NCBI RefSeq assembly: GCF_003700275.1
Contig: NZ_RBRE01000042.1
Coordinates: forward strand, 149,794 to 213,793
Source of the DNA: Pseudomonas cichorii
Lineage (GTDB): Bacteria; Pseudomonadota; Gammaproteobacteria; Pseudomonadales; Pseudomonadaceae
Reading direction: 5' to 3'
DNA: 64,000 bases
Part shown: piece after piece, positions 35,001 to 41,160 of the stretch
Layout of the letters: every line of letters begins with the position of its first letter
Position numbering within the stretch: position 1 is the first letter of the stretch
The notes under the pieces: model-generated
Told to the model about the DNA's origin: nothing
Seen by the model: the letters and a program-made list of their open reading frames with translations, nothing else
Database searches by the model: none
Program-made: the position numbers and the translations under genes

Positions 35001-35190
35001 AGACGGTCTGCAAACGGTTGTCCATCGCTCACGCGATACGCGCATTCATCGCACTCCGGTGCACGTCAATGCCGAAGGCAGGGTCTATCTGGAGCGGCCA
35101 AGCTGGGCAAGTGTGCACCTGACGCCTTATGACAACATGGATATGCTGGTAAAAGCGCTCGAAGACATGTTCCTCACCCGCGTGGCCTGA
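29074..35190 (+). CDS. Giant dermonecrotic-type toxin with two tandem Tiki/ChaN-like modules
   Basis: The 2038-residue protein has no signal peptide. The N-terminal half carries two related helical domains resembling the dermonecrotic-toxin domain common in large Pseudomonas proteins. Matching landmarks are LPDWIKLASHGDRNTYAARL (Trp306) with SLTDLALYGL, and TPQWYRQASHAQRQELVALE (Trp639) with TYTDMLLNGY. A hydrophobic segment (about 987-1023, VIWSSIEVIATVITLPF...) could insert into membranes. A proline hinge (PPPPPH, about 1072) and a beta-rich domain (about 1184-1236) follow. Then come two copies of a Tiki/EreA/ChaN-like module. The second (about 1723-1911) has LVIGEGHSSVVSKR (Glu1741, His1743), LYMEHMLADLHQADLD, IRAIDCSASY and ALVGNSHSNT (His1883). 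The first (about 1349-1543) is degenerate. Codon style matches its neighbours. No secretion or immunity gene is adjacent. The toxin role and target are inference. Confidence 0.62.
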   Translation: MQTLPPSPEFPDDTLPAALAALKRLAALNISLLGELDMLPMPDDALLNAITDLDSPRTEQQTSSLLQRINDFWDTPSAAYGTRYEKFLSGMQQALRDELNVKIHERDLTARYVACLPASRRRSDDPPPTPAKNFALRIQLQEDRQVEVAGALVMTQEQGHTLLVLPGIGATGFTSQAEMCETLALWLNTPTLKDALLNSIEQRQQDLLREIDNDPDLHLEPFSAADLLLMPVIGSPYAHAMDQLLDKQRRDVHYACTRPRLDDAEKHQTLIREAIGMRGLFGPGAMLELRELAALESRYRRSLPDWIKLASHGDRNTYAARLRQYDQARTVTLSALSAAASPEQFARAQLRMRLANDLGHDLDPGAIKVSTRRSLAVTGEPYTVTRSLTDLALYGLHPDDRTAGSEFLQHTTFSLEDEPLDPGYSSLTPAYLAQLIDDLELRLAFAEFQKSEYRKEHNQQLMQLLTRRQISALAYAAKMQGHIRPEDFSLVETVATPLQNSADYRLHIQQIRLDRHVLSKLLVIRQETPAGQLERLIMVAVDAPHSQCFWAFDNETQLRHELIGWVVSEPLCEYLLKQVEVAERTDLATQLSALKLKPYPPKGFIELPGLADFDAGLRILAEQHVRVALSEQERHTPQWYRQASHAQRQELVALEDAANGALRNYEARPHTRMQPFKAYVHERASEQIGKLLNVPTGSVDPDLIVITSERETITYTDMLLNGYDDSIGIIHSTADTQATFSGPVGVNLSVLSPMSVAASVRDKWLADDYIALVNSTLLNPASRGYEYRRKTSLLMTQLQMKAAALRSLLKGHISAVQYQWLRDSIDHAHLSDPRIREQYPLYPLQIHVDKPFIASGLDGIEQLVIPDTNLIHIETVQGCIAVLPMSIRQTALLYTPLAPDGIEFRLFSSFTDSLKTPGMIDYYKDRCRIKSGKTLSFFLNDMRQGNANKAPFLPRESISDFADTCFNRPIMRKLRDVEETTTGRNDMLARVIWSSIEVIATVITLPFPPASFAVGVLLSLHDTVRALQALRNGDSETARGYILTSILNSFGAAGDLHSGLKGFGGVIRQVGPPPPPHSVLRPVHKSPSLPRYEDLYPINLSDEPFLVGKPDSNGYFPVLRNVGAPSAEVDNTGQFVRPGANGTWQPTGPSLGAASPSAAGAPKGFEVRLSLRNVPRMSDGHGKGVCTLNGKHYIELSGTTFEVQYDAQLRCWQIIDPDNPFAFFGKQPVRLDEQGQWQLTDQAQLRGGGLEGPQNYRLLPEDEAANPGTTLGDYQLPESMQPHMDLIISKEGYDPSGLGMMQYFETYFVEMRQTFGTLREKLYRDANAFFGSPSLPPRPPLPTLEPGATLDNLFESLFANSKGLVLSEAPKSVASKRLLIQNMPLLVKERVEILYIEHLFTDKHLPKLARYRQLGKKTRSGSHEIKDHLEYINNKALDNKTTEYDYYHLVKVAHRHGIEVRPFSSSISYPLIMHPVESAAGDVAAGHKMSNFFGHKLISSDVAGDPSRRWIALLDQKLATTQGHLPGIAELEGVPSVHIQDVAGGRPTRIKSAAAGSTSADSVSRCDFTIEFANPLIIAPTSPLPQSTLLDMALYKELGKKPSLGTEDIWAGEYGFRWDETHGWLRIEPELWKPNSPLTAIQQSLADTNYELPLENRGTLYQLANFEHKGLDQNYLFQDPDMSTVRGKFFAVRSKLQADAREIISSELPPRPTIPEIDPKTPLPDFLQTLYQHTDGLVIGEGHSSVVSKRLIIDNLPLLSQQNVKTLYMEHMLADLHQADLDRFFETGQMSKTLLHDLKRLDRGHRTDPNRIYNYEQLVLKAQQHGVEIRAIDCSASYHLKGILGDAPTTRQQMMNHFASLTIRKHQQIMGQHKWIALVGNSHSNTFRQIVPGLAELEGGIGLRIAGVPPGQSRGVIADPGEIVRIGLGSETVPIKGDYLVEMEVRGAVQAVRPPMPLPIEQRLSNPGMFLIEQSEDGLQTVVHRSRDTRIHRTPVHVNAEGRVYLERPSWASVHLTPYDNMDMLVKALEDMFLTRVA
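33118..34806 (+). other. Internal duplication in the giant protein: degenerate then intact Tiki/ChaN-like module
   Basis: Copy 1 is about 33118-33700 and copy 2 about 34237-34806, joined by a roughly 180-residue linker. Aligned by eye: GLVLSEAPKSVASKRLLI / GLVIGEGHSSVVSKRLII, EILYIEHLFTDKHLPKLARY / KTLYMEHMLADLHQADLDRF, HGIEVRPFSSSISY / HGVEIRAIDCSASY, WIALLDQKLATT / WIALVGNSHSNT, and LPGIAELEG / VPGLAELEG. Copy 1 keeps the scaffold but lacks the first His, the Asp-Cys pair and the NSH His that copy 2 retains. Confidence 0.75.
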
Positions 35191-35211
35191 CCTGCGCCAG
35201 GGCGTTCAGGC

Positions 35212-36657
35212 TCAGGGCTGTTCGCCTTTCGGCAAGCGCTGCTCCAGCAATCGGTGCAGCGCACTTCCCGCCGGCCAGTTGCGCATGAAGCGCGCCCGGT
35301 CACGGGCGAATGCGCTGGCGAACGAGCCCGGCGATGAGTGTTGCTGCATGGCGTCCAGATCGATCAGCGCCCAGCGATCCTCATGCCAGAACAGGTTATG
35401 GCCCTTGAAGTCGCCATGGCTGATGCGCTCGCGGATCAACTGTGTGAACAAGTGCTCCAGCGCCTGCAACTCATGCTCCGGCACATCACCCGAGGCTTCA
35501 TAAGGCGCGAAGCGCTTGATGATGTCCTCTCCCGGCAGAAACTCGGTGACCAGATACGCCTTGTTGCGAAGGCCAAGGACACGTTGCTCGCGTATCGCCA
35601 GCGGCTTTGGCGTGGCGATCCCCAGAAACATCAGTCGATTGGCCTCTCGCCAGGAATACCAGGCCCGGCTCGGGCGCCAGAAGCGCTTGAGCCAGTGACC
35701 GAAACTCTTGATGTTGTAGCGCTTGATCACCAGCGGGCGACCATTGACCTCGACCCGCCCGACACTTGCGGCGCCACCGGTCTTGTACAGATGCCCCTGA
35801 TCGAGCAAGGCGTCGGCCTGCTCCAGCACGGGCAGCATGGCGGCCTCTTCTTCACGGCGAATGGCGCGGAACTGCGAAGCGCTATCCTCGACGCTGAACA
35901 GACTGCAATCGCGCCCGGTCTTGCTCATGTAGTCCTTAAGGCGCCAGAGACGGACCTTGTCGATCTGCTTCTGCAAGGCTTCCATGGGCAAGGCGTGTTC
36001 GGCGTTGCTCAACAGGTAATGCACCAGCAACTCTTCGGTGAACGGTTCCAGGGTCTTGGGCAACTGGGCGAAAAACACCCCAAGATTTTCCAGCACCGCC
36101 TGCCGCGATAACGGCTTGCCGGCCTCTTCAGCGCGAATGCCCGCGCCGTCGATCAGATACAACTGGCCGTGGTGACGCAGCAGGTTGTCCAGATGCAGGT
36201 CTTCCTGCCACAAGCCTTTGGCATGCAACAAGGCAATGGCGGACAGCGCCTCGGCCAGCACCGCTTGCTGTTCATCGGCCAGCGGCGGCAGGTTCTCGAC
36301 CTGACTCCAGGCGCTGCCAAGGCTCTCGGCATTATCCAGAAACTCGAACAGCAACCAGCCGCCCTCGCCTTCCTGCAAGCCATCGGCCAGCAGCAAGGGG
36401 GTTGTCAGGCCTTGCTCGGCCAGCAGCCGGACACCGTCCAGCTCACGTTGAAAATGCCGGGCCGCCTTGCTGCCGACCAGCAGCTTGGCCAGCACCGGGC
36501 GACCACGCCAGATGCCTGCGCCGACATAACGCTGCCCCGGCAGCACGCGCAACAGCGTCAAGAGCTGCAGATCGGCCGCGCCAATTGCATCGGCCAGGGT
36601 CACGCTCAGTGGCAGCTCAGGGGTGCGCCCGACATTCTTGAGTTCAGACAAACGCAT
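35212..36657 (-). CDS. Tandem two-domain LPS kinase-like protein (PA5006 type)
   Basis: The 481-residue protein is a fusion of two kinase-like domains. The first (about residues 45-215) has LAKLLVGSKAARHFQRELDG, the catalytic loop GLWQEDLHLDNLLR and metal motif LYLIDGAG. The second (about 290-470) has GRPLVIKRYNIKSFGHWLKR, the loop ISHGDFKGHNLFW and ALIDLDAM. Both keep the catalytic Asp/Asn and metal Asp. The second is close to the WaaP/InaA LPS-kinase group, enzymes that phosphorylate inner-core heptose. The start codon overlaps the upstream stop (TGATG at 36655-36659). It is the last gene of the waaF-to-kinase operon and converges on the giant toxin-like gene 22 bases away. Confidence 0.84.
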   Translation of the reverse strand: MRLSELKNVGRTPELPLSVTLADAIGAADLQLLTLLRVLPGQRYVGAGIWRGRPVLAKLLVGSKAARHFQRELDGVRLLAEQGLTTPLLLADGLQEGEGGWLLFEFLDNAESLGSAWSQVENLPPLADEQQAVLAEALSAIALLHAKGLWQEDLHLDNLLRHHGQLYLIDGAGIRAEEAGKPLSRQAVLENLGVFFAQLPKTLEPFTEELLVHYLLSNAEHALPMEALQKQIDKVRLWRLKDYMSKTGRDCSLFSVEDSASQFRAIRREEEAAMLPVLEQADALLDQGHLYKTGGAASVGRVEVNGRPLVIKRYNIKSFGHWLKRFWRPSRAWYSWREANRLMFLGIATPKPLAIREQRVLGLRNKAYLVTEFLPGEDIIKRFAPYEASGDVPEHELQALEHLFTQLIRERISHGDFKGHNLFWHEDRWALIDLDAMQQHSSPGSFASAFARDRARFMRNWPAGSALHRLLEQRLPKGEQP

Positions 36658-37436
36658 CAGCGTGCCTCTTTGTGGTCACGTTGATGAAGATCGCGCTTGT
36701 GCTTGCCGCGCTTGCCCAGGCGCAAACGCCAGGCATCGACCTGAGCGCTGTCGGGGGCGGCCTGTAGATAGGCGGCCAGCAGCACGCGCAACTCGGCGTC
36801 GCCCCAGGCGTCGGCACGGCGCAGCAAAGGCTCCAGGTCCTTGATCTGGTCGCGCTGGCCAAACAACACCGGGCGGGTTTTCTCCAGATCGATCAGTTGC
36901 GCCTGATAGGCATCGCCATGGGCCTGCAGGAAAATATGCTTGGGGTAGAAGCAACCATGAACCTGTCTGGCGTGGTGCAGTGTGCGCGCCAATTGTCCAC
37001 AGGCCTGCACAATCGCTACCTGCTGACCGGCATCCAGCCCGGACCATTGCTGAAGCAAGGCATCCAGGTCAGTCCAGCCATCCAGCGCACGGGTCATCAG
37101 AATTGCCCGGCGCTCGCCATTGACCTTGCTCTCGCCATAGAACACCGCCTGCAGGGCCGGGATACCGAGTTTCCGGTAGCGATTGATATTACGAAACTCG
37201 CGGGAAAACGACGGCTCGCCAAACGGATGGTGCAGGGTATGGGTCAGGTAATTGCTCTGACGCTTCAGATAAAAGCCCTGACCGTCCAGCTCCAGGCGAC
37301 ACACGCTGCTCCAGCCGCCGCGCCCGGTGTTGGGCTCATCGACGGCATCGAGCTTTTTATCCCACAGCGCCTGAAAATCGGCCAGACCATGACGCTCAAG
37401 CAAGGCACGCTCGGAACCGGCAATGAAAACGCTCAT
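36657..37436 (-). CDS. wapQ: LPS kinase, InaA family (WapQ-like)
   Basis: A 259-residue kinase-like protein. It has GRGGWSSVCRLELDGQGFYLKRQSNYL with the probable ATP-site Lys, SREFRNINRYRKLGIPALQ, the loop QVHGCFYPKHIFLQ and metal-site AQLIDLEKTRP. The catalytic-loop Asp is replaced (HGCFYPKHIF), as in several InaA-family members, so its activity is uncertain. The C-terminus is very basic (RLRLGKRGKHKRDLHQRDHK). In P. aeruginosa WapQ (PA5007) belongs to the core kinase set together with WaaP and WapP. It overlaps both neighbours (ATGA at 37433-37436, TGATG at 36655-36659), so it is translationally coupled in the operon. Confidence 0.82.
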   Translation of the reverse strand: MSVFIAGSERALLERHGLADFQALWDKKLDAVDEPNTGRGGWSSVCRLELDGQGFYLKRQSNYLTHTLHHPFGEPSFSREFRNINRYRKLGIPALQAVFYGESKVNGERRAILMTRALDGWTDLDALLQQWSGLDAGQQVAIVQACGQLARTLHHARQVHGCFYPKHIFLQAHGDAYQAQLIDLEKTRPVLFGQRDQIKDLEPLLRRADAWGDAELRVLLAAYLQAAPDSAQVDAWRLRLGKRGKHKRDLHQRDHKEAR

Positions 37437-38167
37437 TCGCGCCCCTCGAAGAAACTGACGATATGGCGGATGCGCTTCTTGTCGGAAGCATTCAAGCGAT
37501 CACGCTGACGGTACTGCAAGTAGAAGCGCAGCCGCTGGGTCGCGGACAAATGATACTTGGCAACCTTGTCCAGGCAGGCCAGATCCTTGGTGATCCGGTA
37601 GCGCAGCATGAAGCTGCGCCAGAACGCACCGTTGGGGCAATCGATGAAAAACAGCCTGGACTGGTCGTCGACCAACAGATTGCGCCATTTCAAATCGTTA
37701 TGGGTGAAGTGCTCGTCATGCATGATCCGGGTGCAGCGCGCCAGTTGGCGGCTGATCACATCGACCCAGGCACGATCCGCAAGCCGCGGGTCCCGGGCGA
37801 GTGCCAGTGCAGACAAATCCTCGGTACGCGGCAACTCGCGGGTAATCAAGGCACCGCGATCATAGGCTGCGCCCTTGCGCTCCAGGCCCCAGGCCACTAC
37901 GTCGGCGGTCGGAATCCCCCATTTGGCGAAACGCTTGAGGTTCTGCCATTCGGACTTGACCCGTGGCCGCCCCAGATAACGCCGCAGGCCTTTACCGGCG
38001 CCGGTGTAGCGCTTGACGTAATAGGTCACGCCGCCACGCTCCACCCGGATCACCTCCGAGAGCAGGTCGCTGGTCAGGCGCTCGCCTTGCAAGGCAAAAA
38101 CCGCATCCAGACTGCCGAAGTCCTCAGCCAGAAAGGCGTATTCCGGCTCAAGAGTCCAACCCGCCAT
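37433..38167 (-). CDS. wapP: LPS core heptose kinase WapP-like
   Basis: The 244-residue protein has the InaA/WaaP kinase layout: GGVTYYVKRYTGAGKGLRRY with the ATP-site Lys, SEWQNLKRFAKWGIPTADVV, the catalytic loop HFTHNDLKWRNLLVD (Asp and Asn intact) and metal-site LFFIDCPNGAFWR. In P. aeruginosa WapP (PA5008) is a second core kinase next to WaaP, expected to phosphorylate heptose II at the cytoplasmic face of the inner membrane. It overlaps waaP by one base (TGATG) and wapQ by four. Confidence 0.87.
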   Translation of the reverse strand: MAGWTLEPEYAFLAEDFGSLDAVFALQGERLTSDLLSEVIRVERGGVTYYVKRYTGAGKGLRRYLGRPRVKSEWQNLKRFAKWGIPTADVVAWGLERKGAAYDRGALITRELPRTEDLSALALARDPRLADRAWVDVISRQLARCTRIMHDEHFTHNDLKWRNLLVDDQSRLFFIDCPNGAFWRSFMLRYRITKDLACLDKVAKYHLSATQRLRFYLQYRQRDRLNASDKKRIRHIVSFFEGRE

Positions 38168-38973
38168 CAGAGCGCATCTCCGTAACGCAATTTACGCTGA
38201 TACAACTTTTCCGCCTTTTTATCCAGCCAACGCAGCAATGAGGCTTCCCGAGCCAGCACTTCGCGCAGTGGCTTCTGGAAATACCCTTTGAGAAAACGCA
38301 GTTTGTCGCGTTTGGTCAGACCGATGTCCAGCGCCGAGAAATACAGCGCCGCCAGATCCTTGTTACGCCAGCGCGGGGTGATAGCGCGGCGGGTCTGGGC
38401 ACGGTGCAGGTCGATGACCGACAGTTTGAAATCATCTGCCGTCACCGGCCTGTCGGTATGCAACAGGAAGTGGCAGATATAACAGTCGCGGTGATTGACC
38501 CCGGCCCGATGCATCATTCCGACCATGCGCGCGACTTCGGCAATGAACGCCCGCTTCAAGCGTGGCTCGGGCGGCTCGTTGCGCCAGTTGATGCTGACAT
38601 CTTCCAGGCTTTCGGTCGGCGCCAGCTCTTCGGTGATAATGAAGGAGTGCTGAGCCGCCGGATTGCCGCCGCGCTCGCCATAGGCCACGGCGGTCATGGT
38701 CGGCACGCCGACTTCATGCAGTCGCGCTATCGCTTCCCATTCCTTGCCAGCGCCCAGTACCGGCAGCTTGGCGGTCACCAGATTCTTGGCGATCTCGCTC
38801 CAGCCGATACCACGGTGAATCTTGACGAAGTAACCGCGGCCATCGACCTCGGTGCGCAGCGTGCTGCGCCCTTCCAGTTCGCGATAGACCAGCCCTTGCA
38901 GCGCTTCGACTTCGGCGAATGCATCGCGTCCGGCCCAACGGCTCTTGAAGGGTTCAGCGAGGAACAGCTTCAT
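38167..38973 (-). CDS. waaP: LPS core heptose(I) kinase
   Basis: WaaP phosphorylates O4 of heptose I, a modification essential for viability and outer-membrane integrity in P. aeruginosa. The 268-residue protein matches that enzyme: TEVDGRGYFVKIHRGIGWSE with Lys51, VPTMTAVAYGERGG, the catalytic loop GVNHRDCYICHFLLH with Asp163 and SVIDLHRAQTRR as the metal site. Length and catalytic residue position agree with P. aeruginosa WaaP as I recall. It overlaps the waaG stop (ATGA, 38970-38973) and wapP. Confidence 0.95.
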   Translation of the reverse strand: MKLFLAEPFKSRWAGRDAFAEVEALQGLVYRELEGRSTLRTEVDGRGYFVKIHRGIGWSEIAKNLVTAKLPVLGAGKEWEAIARLHEVGVPTMTAVAYGERGGNPAAQHSFIITEELAPTESLEDVSINWRNEPPEPRLKRAFIAEVARMVGMMHRAGVNHRDCYICHFLLHTDRPVTADDFKLSVIDLHRAQTRRAITPRWRNKDLAALYFSALDIGLTKRDKLRFLKGYFQKPLREVLAREASLLRWLDKKAEKLYQRKLRYGDAL

Positions 38974-40094
38974 TGATCGTGCTCCGCCAGAATCACATCG
39001 GCTGCGTGCTGCGGCATGCTGTAAAGGTCCGCCGTATCGGCGAACGCCAGGCCATTTCGGCCCCAGGTGCTACGCGCCGCATCGTCTTCGAGCATCTTTA
39101 CCAGATAACGGTTGAGCTGTGTCTGCTCGAACGGATCGTCCAGAACCATACCGCTGTCGGCTTCGGCAATGTAATGGGCATAGCCACACACCGCGCTGAC
39201 CAGCACCGGCAAACCGGCCACCAGCGCTTCGAGCAGCACCGTGCCGGTGTTCTCGTTATAGGCCGGGTGAATCAACAGATCGGCACCCAGCAGGAAACGC
39301 GGAATATCGCTACGCCCTTTCATGAAGGTCACTTGCTCACCCAGGCCCAATGCTGCGCTTTGTAGCTGGAATACCTTGGGGTCGTCCTGGCCGATTACAA
39401 ACAGCCGCGTGCGTTTCTTGAGTTCGCCAGGCAAGGCCGCCAGCGCCTTGAGGCTGCGGTCCACGCCCTTGGTCTTGAAGCCCGAGCCGATCTGGACCAG
39501 CAGCAGGTCATCGTCGGCCAGACCGAACTCCTGGCGGAACCCGGCACGAATCGCTGGCGCATCGGCCGGCGCACGGCGGTCCTGAGAGATGCCCGGTGGC
39601 AGCAGGTGGAAGCGCGACAGCGGAGTGTCGTAATGCTTGATGAACAGCGGCTGCTGCACTTCGGAAATCATCAGTACCCGGGTTTTCGCCTCTCTGGCAA
39701 AGACTGCCCGCTCGTACTCGGCAAAGTGGCGATAGCGGCCCCATTTGCGGTACAGCGAGTTGCGCAGGTTCTGCGCCTTGTCCTCGAAACAGCCATCGGC
39801 GGCGTAATACACATCCAGGCCCGGCATCTTGTTGAAGCCGATCAGGCGATCAACCGGACGCTTGGCCAGATCCGCTTCCATCCAGGCGCTGAGTTTCTCG
39901 TTGCGACGATGATTGAAGAACGCCTTGACCGGCGCCACCAGCACCTCGAAGCCTGGAGGCACATCACCTTCCCAGATCAGGGTGTAGACGCGGATCTGAT
40001 GGCCGCGTTGCTGGCACTCCAGCGCAATGCGCATGAAGTCGCGTTGCAGGCCACCGAACGGGAAATATTTATAGAGTACGAAAGCCAGTTGCAT
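38970..40094 (-). CDS. waaG: LPS core glycosyltransferase WaaG
   Basis: WaaG adds the first outer-core hexose to the heptose region (a galactosamine in P. aeruginosa, glucose in enterics). The 374-residue GT4 enzyme starts MQLAFVLYKYFPFGGLQRDF, with the glycine loop that holds the acceptor. It continues with LLLVQIGSGFKTKGVDRSLK, FMKGRSDIPRFLLGADLLIH and the donor-site block PAYNENTGTVLLEALVAGLP (E-x7-E). I choose the ATG at 40094; the open frame extends to 40178 inside waaC but that is out of context. It overlaps the waaC stop by one base (TGATG). Confidence 0.95.
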   Translation of the reverse strand: MQLAFVLYKYFPFGGLQRDFMRIALECQQRGHQIRVYTLIWEGDVPPGFEVLVAPVKAFFNHRRNEKLSAWMEADLAKRPVDRLIGFNKMPGLDVYYAADGCFEDKAQNLRNSLYRKWGRYRHFAEYERAVFAREAKTRVLMISEVQQPLFIKHYDTPLSRFHLLPPGISQDRRAPADAPAIRAGFRQEFGLADDDLLLVQIGSGFKTKGVDRSLKALAALPGELKKRTRLFVIGQDDPKVFQLQSAALGLGEQVTFMKGRSDIPRFLLGADLLIHPAYNENTGTVLLEALVAGLPVLVSAVCGYAHYIAEADSGMVLDDPFEQTQLNRYLVKMLEDDAARSTWGRNGLAFADTADLYSMPQHAADVILAEHDQ

Positions 40095-41158
40095 CAGTGG
40101 TGTTCCTTTGCCAGCAACAGCGCGCCCAACTGGCTCGCTACCCGCTCGGGATTCAAACGAGTGAAGCACATGGGCCACTCGCGTTTCAGATCGAACCGCG
40201 CCTGATCGTCAGCCGTCGGTTGATAGGTACATTTCTTTTGCAGGCAGGGCGCACAGGCCGGGTAATCGGCAGCCAGATGCACCTGCGACTTGCCATAGGC
40301 ACCGGTCAGGCCCGGATTGGTCGGGCCGAACAGGGAAATGGTCGGCACATCCAGCGCAGCGGCCAGATGACCGATACCGGTATCCACCGCCACACAGGCC
40401 TGGGCACCGGCCAGCACCCGGGCCACGCCTGCCAGGTTCAGCCTGGGCAATACCTGCGTATTATCCAGGCCTTCGGCGATACGCTCGGCACGGGCCTTTT
40501 CTGCCGGATTGCCCCACGGCAGACGCACTTGCAGGCCGCGCAGGGCCATCAGTTCTGCCAGTTGCCGCCAGTAATCCTCGGGCCAGTGCTTGGTGGCCCA
40601 GGTCGTACCATGCAGAAACAGCACAAAGGGTGCTTCGAGCGCTTCATCCAGTGCCGCCAGACGCTTGAGGCCGTAATTGCCAAGGTCTGTCGGTACTGGG
40701 TAACCCAGCGCCTGAGCGAATAACTGGCGTAACCGTTCGACCGCATGTTGCCCGCGCGCCACCGGGTAAGGCCGGTCATAAAAGCGGCTGGCAATCGGTT
40801 CGCGGGCCGAATGCTTGTCCAGCCCCGCCACCGGCGCATTGACATAACGGGTCAGCCAGGCGCTCTTGAACAAGCCCTGGGCATCGATGACCACGTCATA
40901 ATGCGTCTCGCGCAAACGTTGCTTGAAGCCCTGCCACTCGCCAGTCTTGAAAGTTTGCCAGAGGTTCTTGCGCCAGCGACGGATCGCCACCGGAATCACC
41001 TTGTCCACAGCCGGATGCCAGGTCGGAATCTCGGCAAAGCCCTCTTCCACCACCCAGTCGAAACGAATACCGGGCAGCGCGTTGGCCGCATCGGTCAGCG
41101 CTGGCAAGGCGTGAATCACGTCGCCCAGCGAAGAAGTCTTGATCAGCAATACCCGCAA
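40094..41158 (-). CDS. waaC: LPS heptosyltransferase I
   Basis: WaaC transfers L-glycero-D-manno-heptose from ADP-heptose to Kdo of lipid A-Kdo2. The 354-residue GT9 protein has MRVLLIKTSSLGDVIHALPA, VVIDAQGLFKSAW, FLHGTTWATKHWPEDYW and the donor-binding ACVAVDTGIGHLAAALDVPT followed by SLFGPTNPGLTGAYG. It starts two bases after the waaF stop and is coupled to waaG. Together with hldE at 18.9 kb, which makes its donor, it forms the inner-core pathway. Confidence 0.96.
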   Translation of the reverse strand: MRVLLIKTSSLGDVIHALPALTDAANALPGIRFDWVVEEGFAEIPTWHPAVDKVIPVAIRRWRKNLWQTFKTGEWQGFKQRLRETHYDVVIDAQGLFKSAWLTRYVNAPVAGLDKHSAREPIASRFYDRPYPVARGQHAVERLRQLFAQALGYPVPTDLGNYGLKRLAALDEALEAPFVLFLHGTTWATKHWPEDYWRQLAELMALRGLQVRLPWGNPAEKARAERIAEGLDNTQVLPRLNLAGVARVLAGAQACVAVDTGIGHLAAALDVPTISLFGPTNPGLTGAYGKSQVHLAADYPACAPCLQKKCTYQPTADDQARFDLKREWPMCFTRLNPERVASQLGALLLAKEHH

Positions 41159-41160
41159 AG

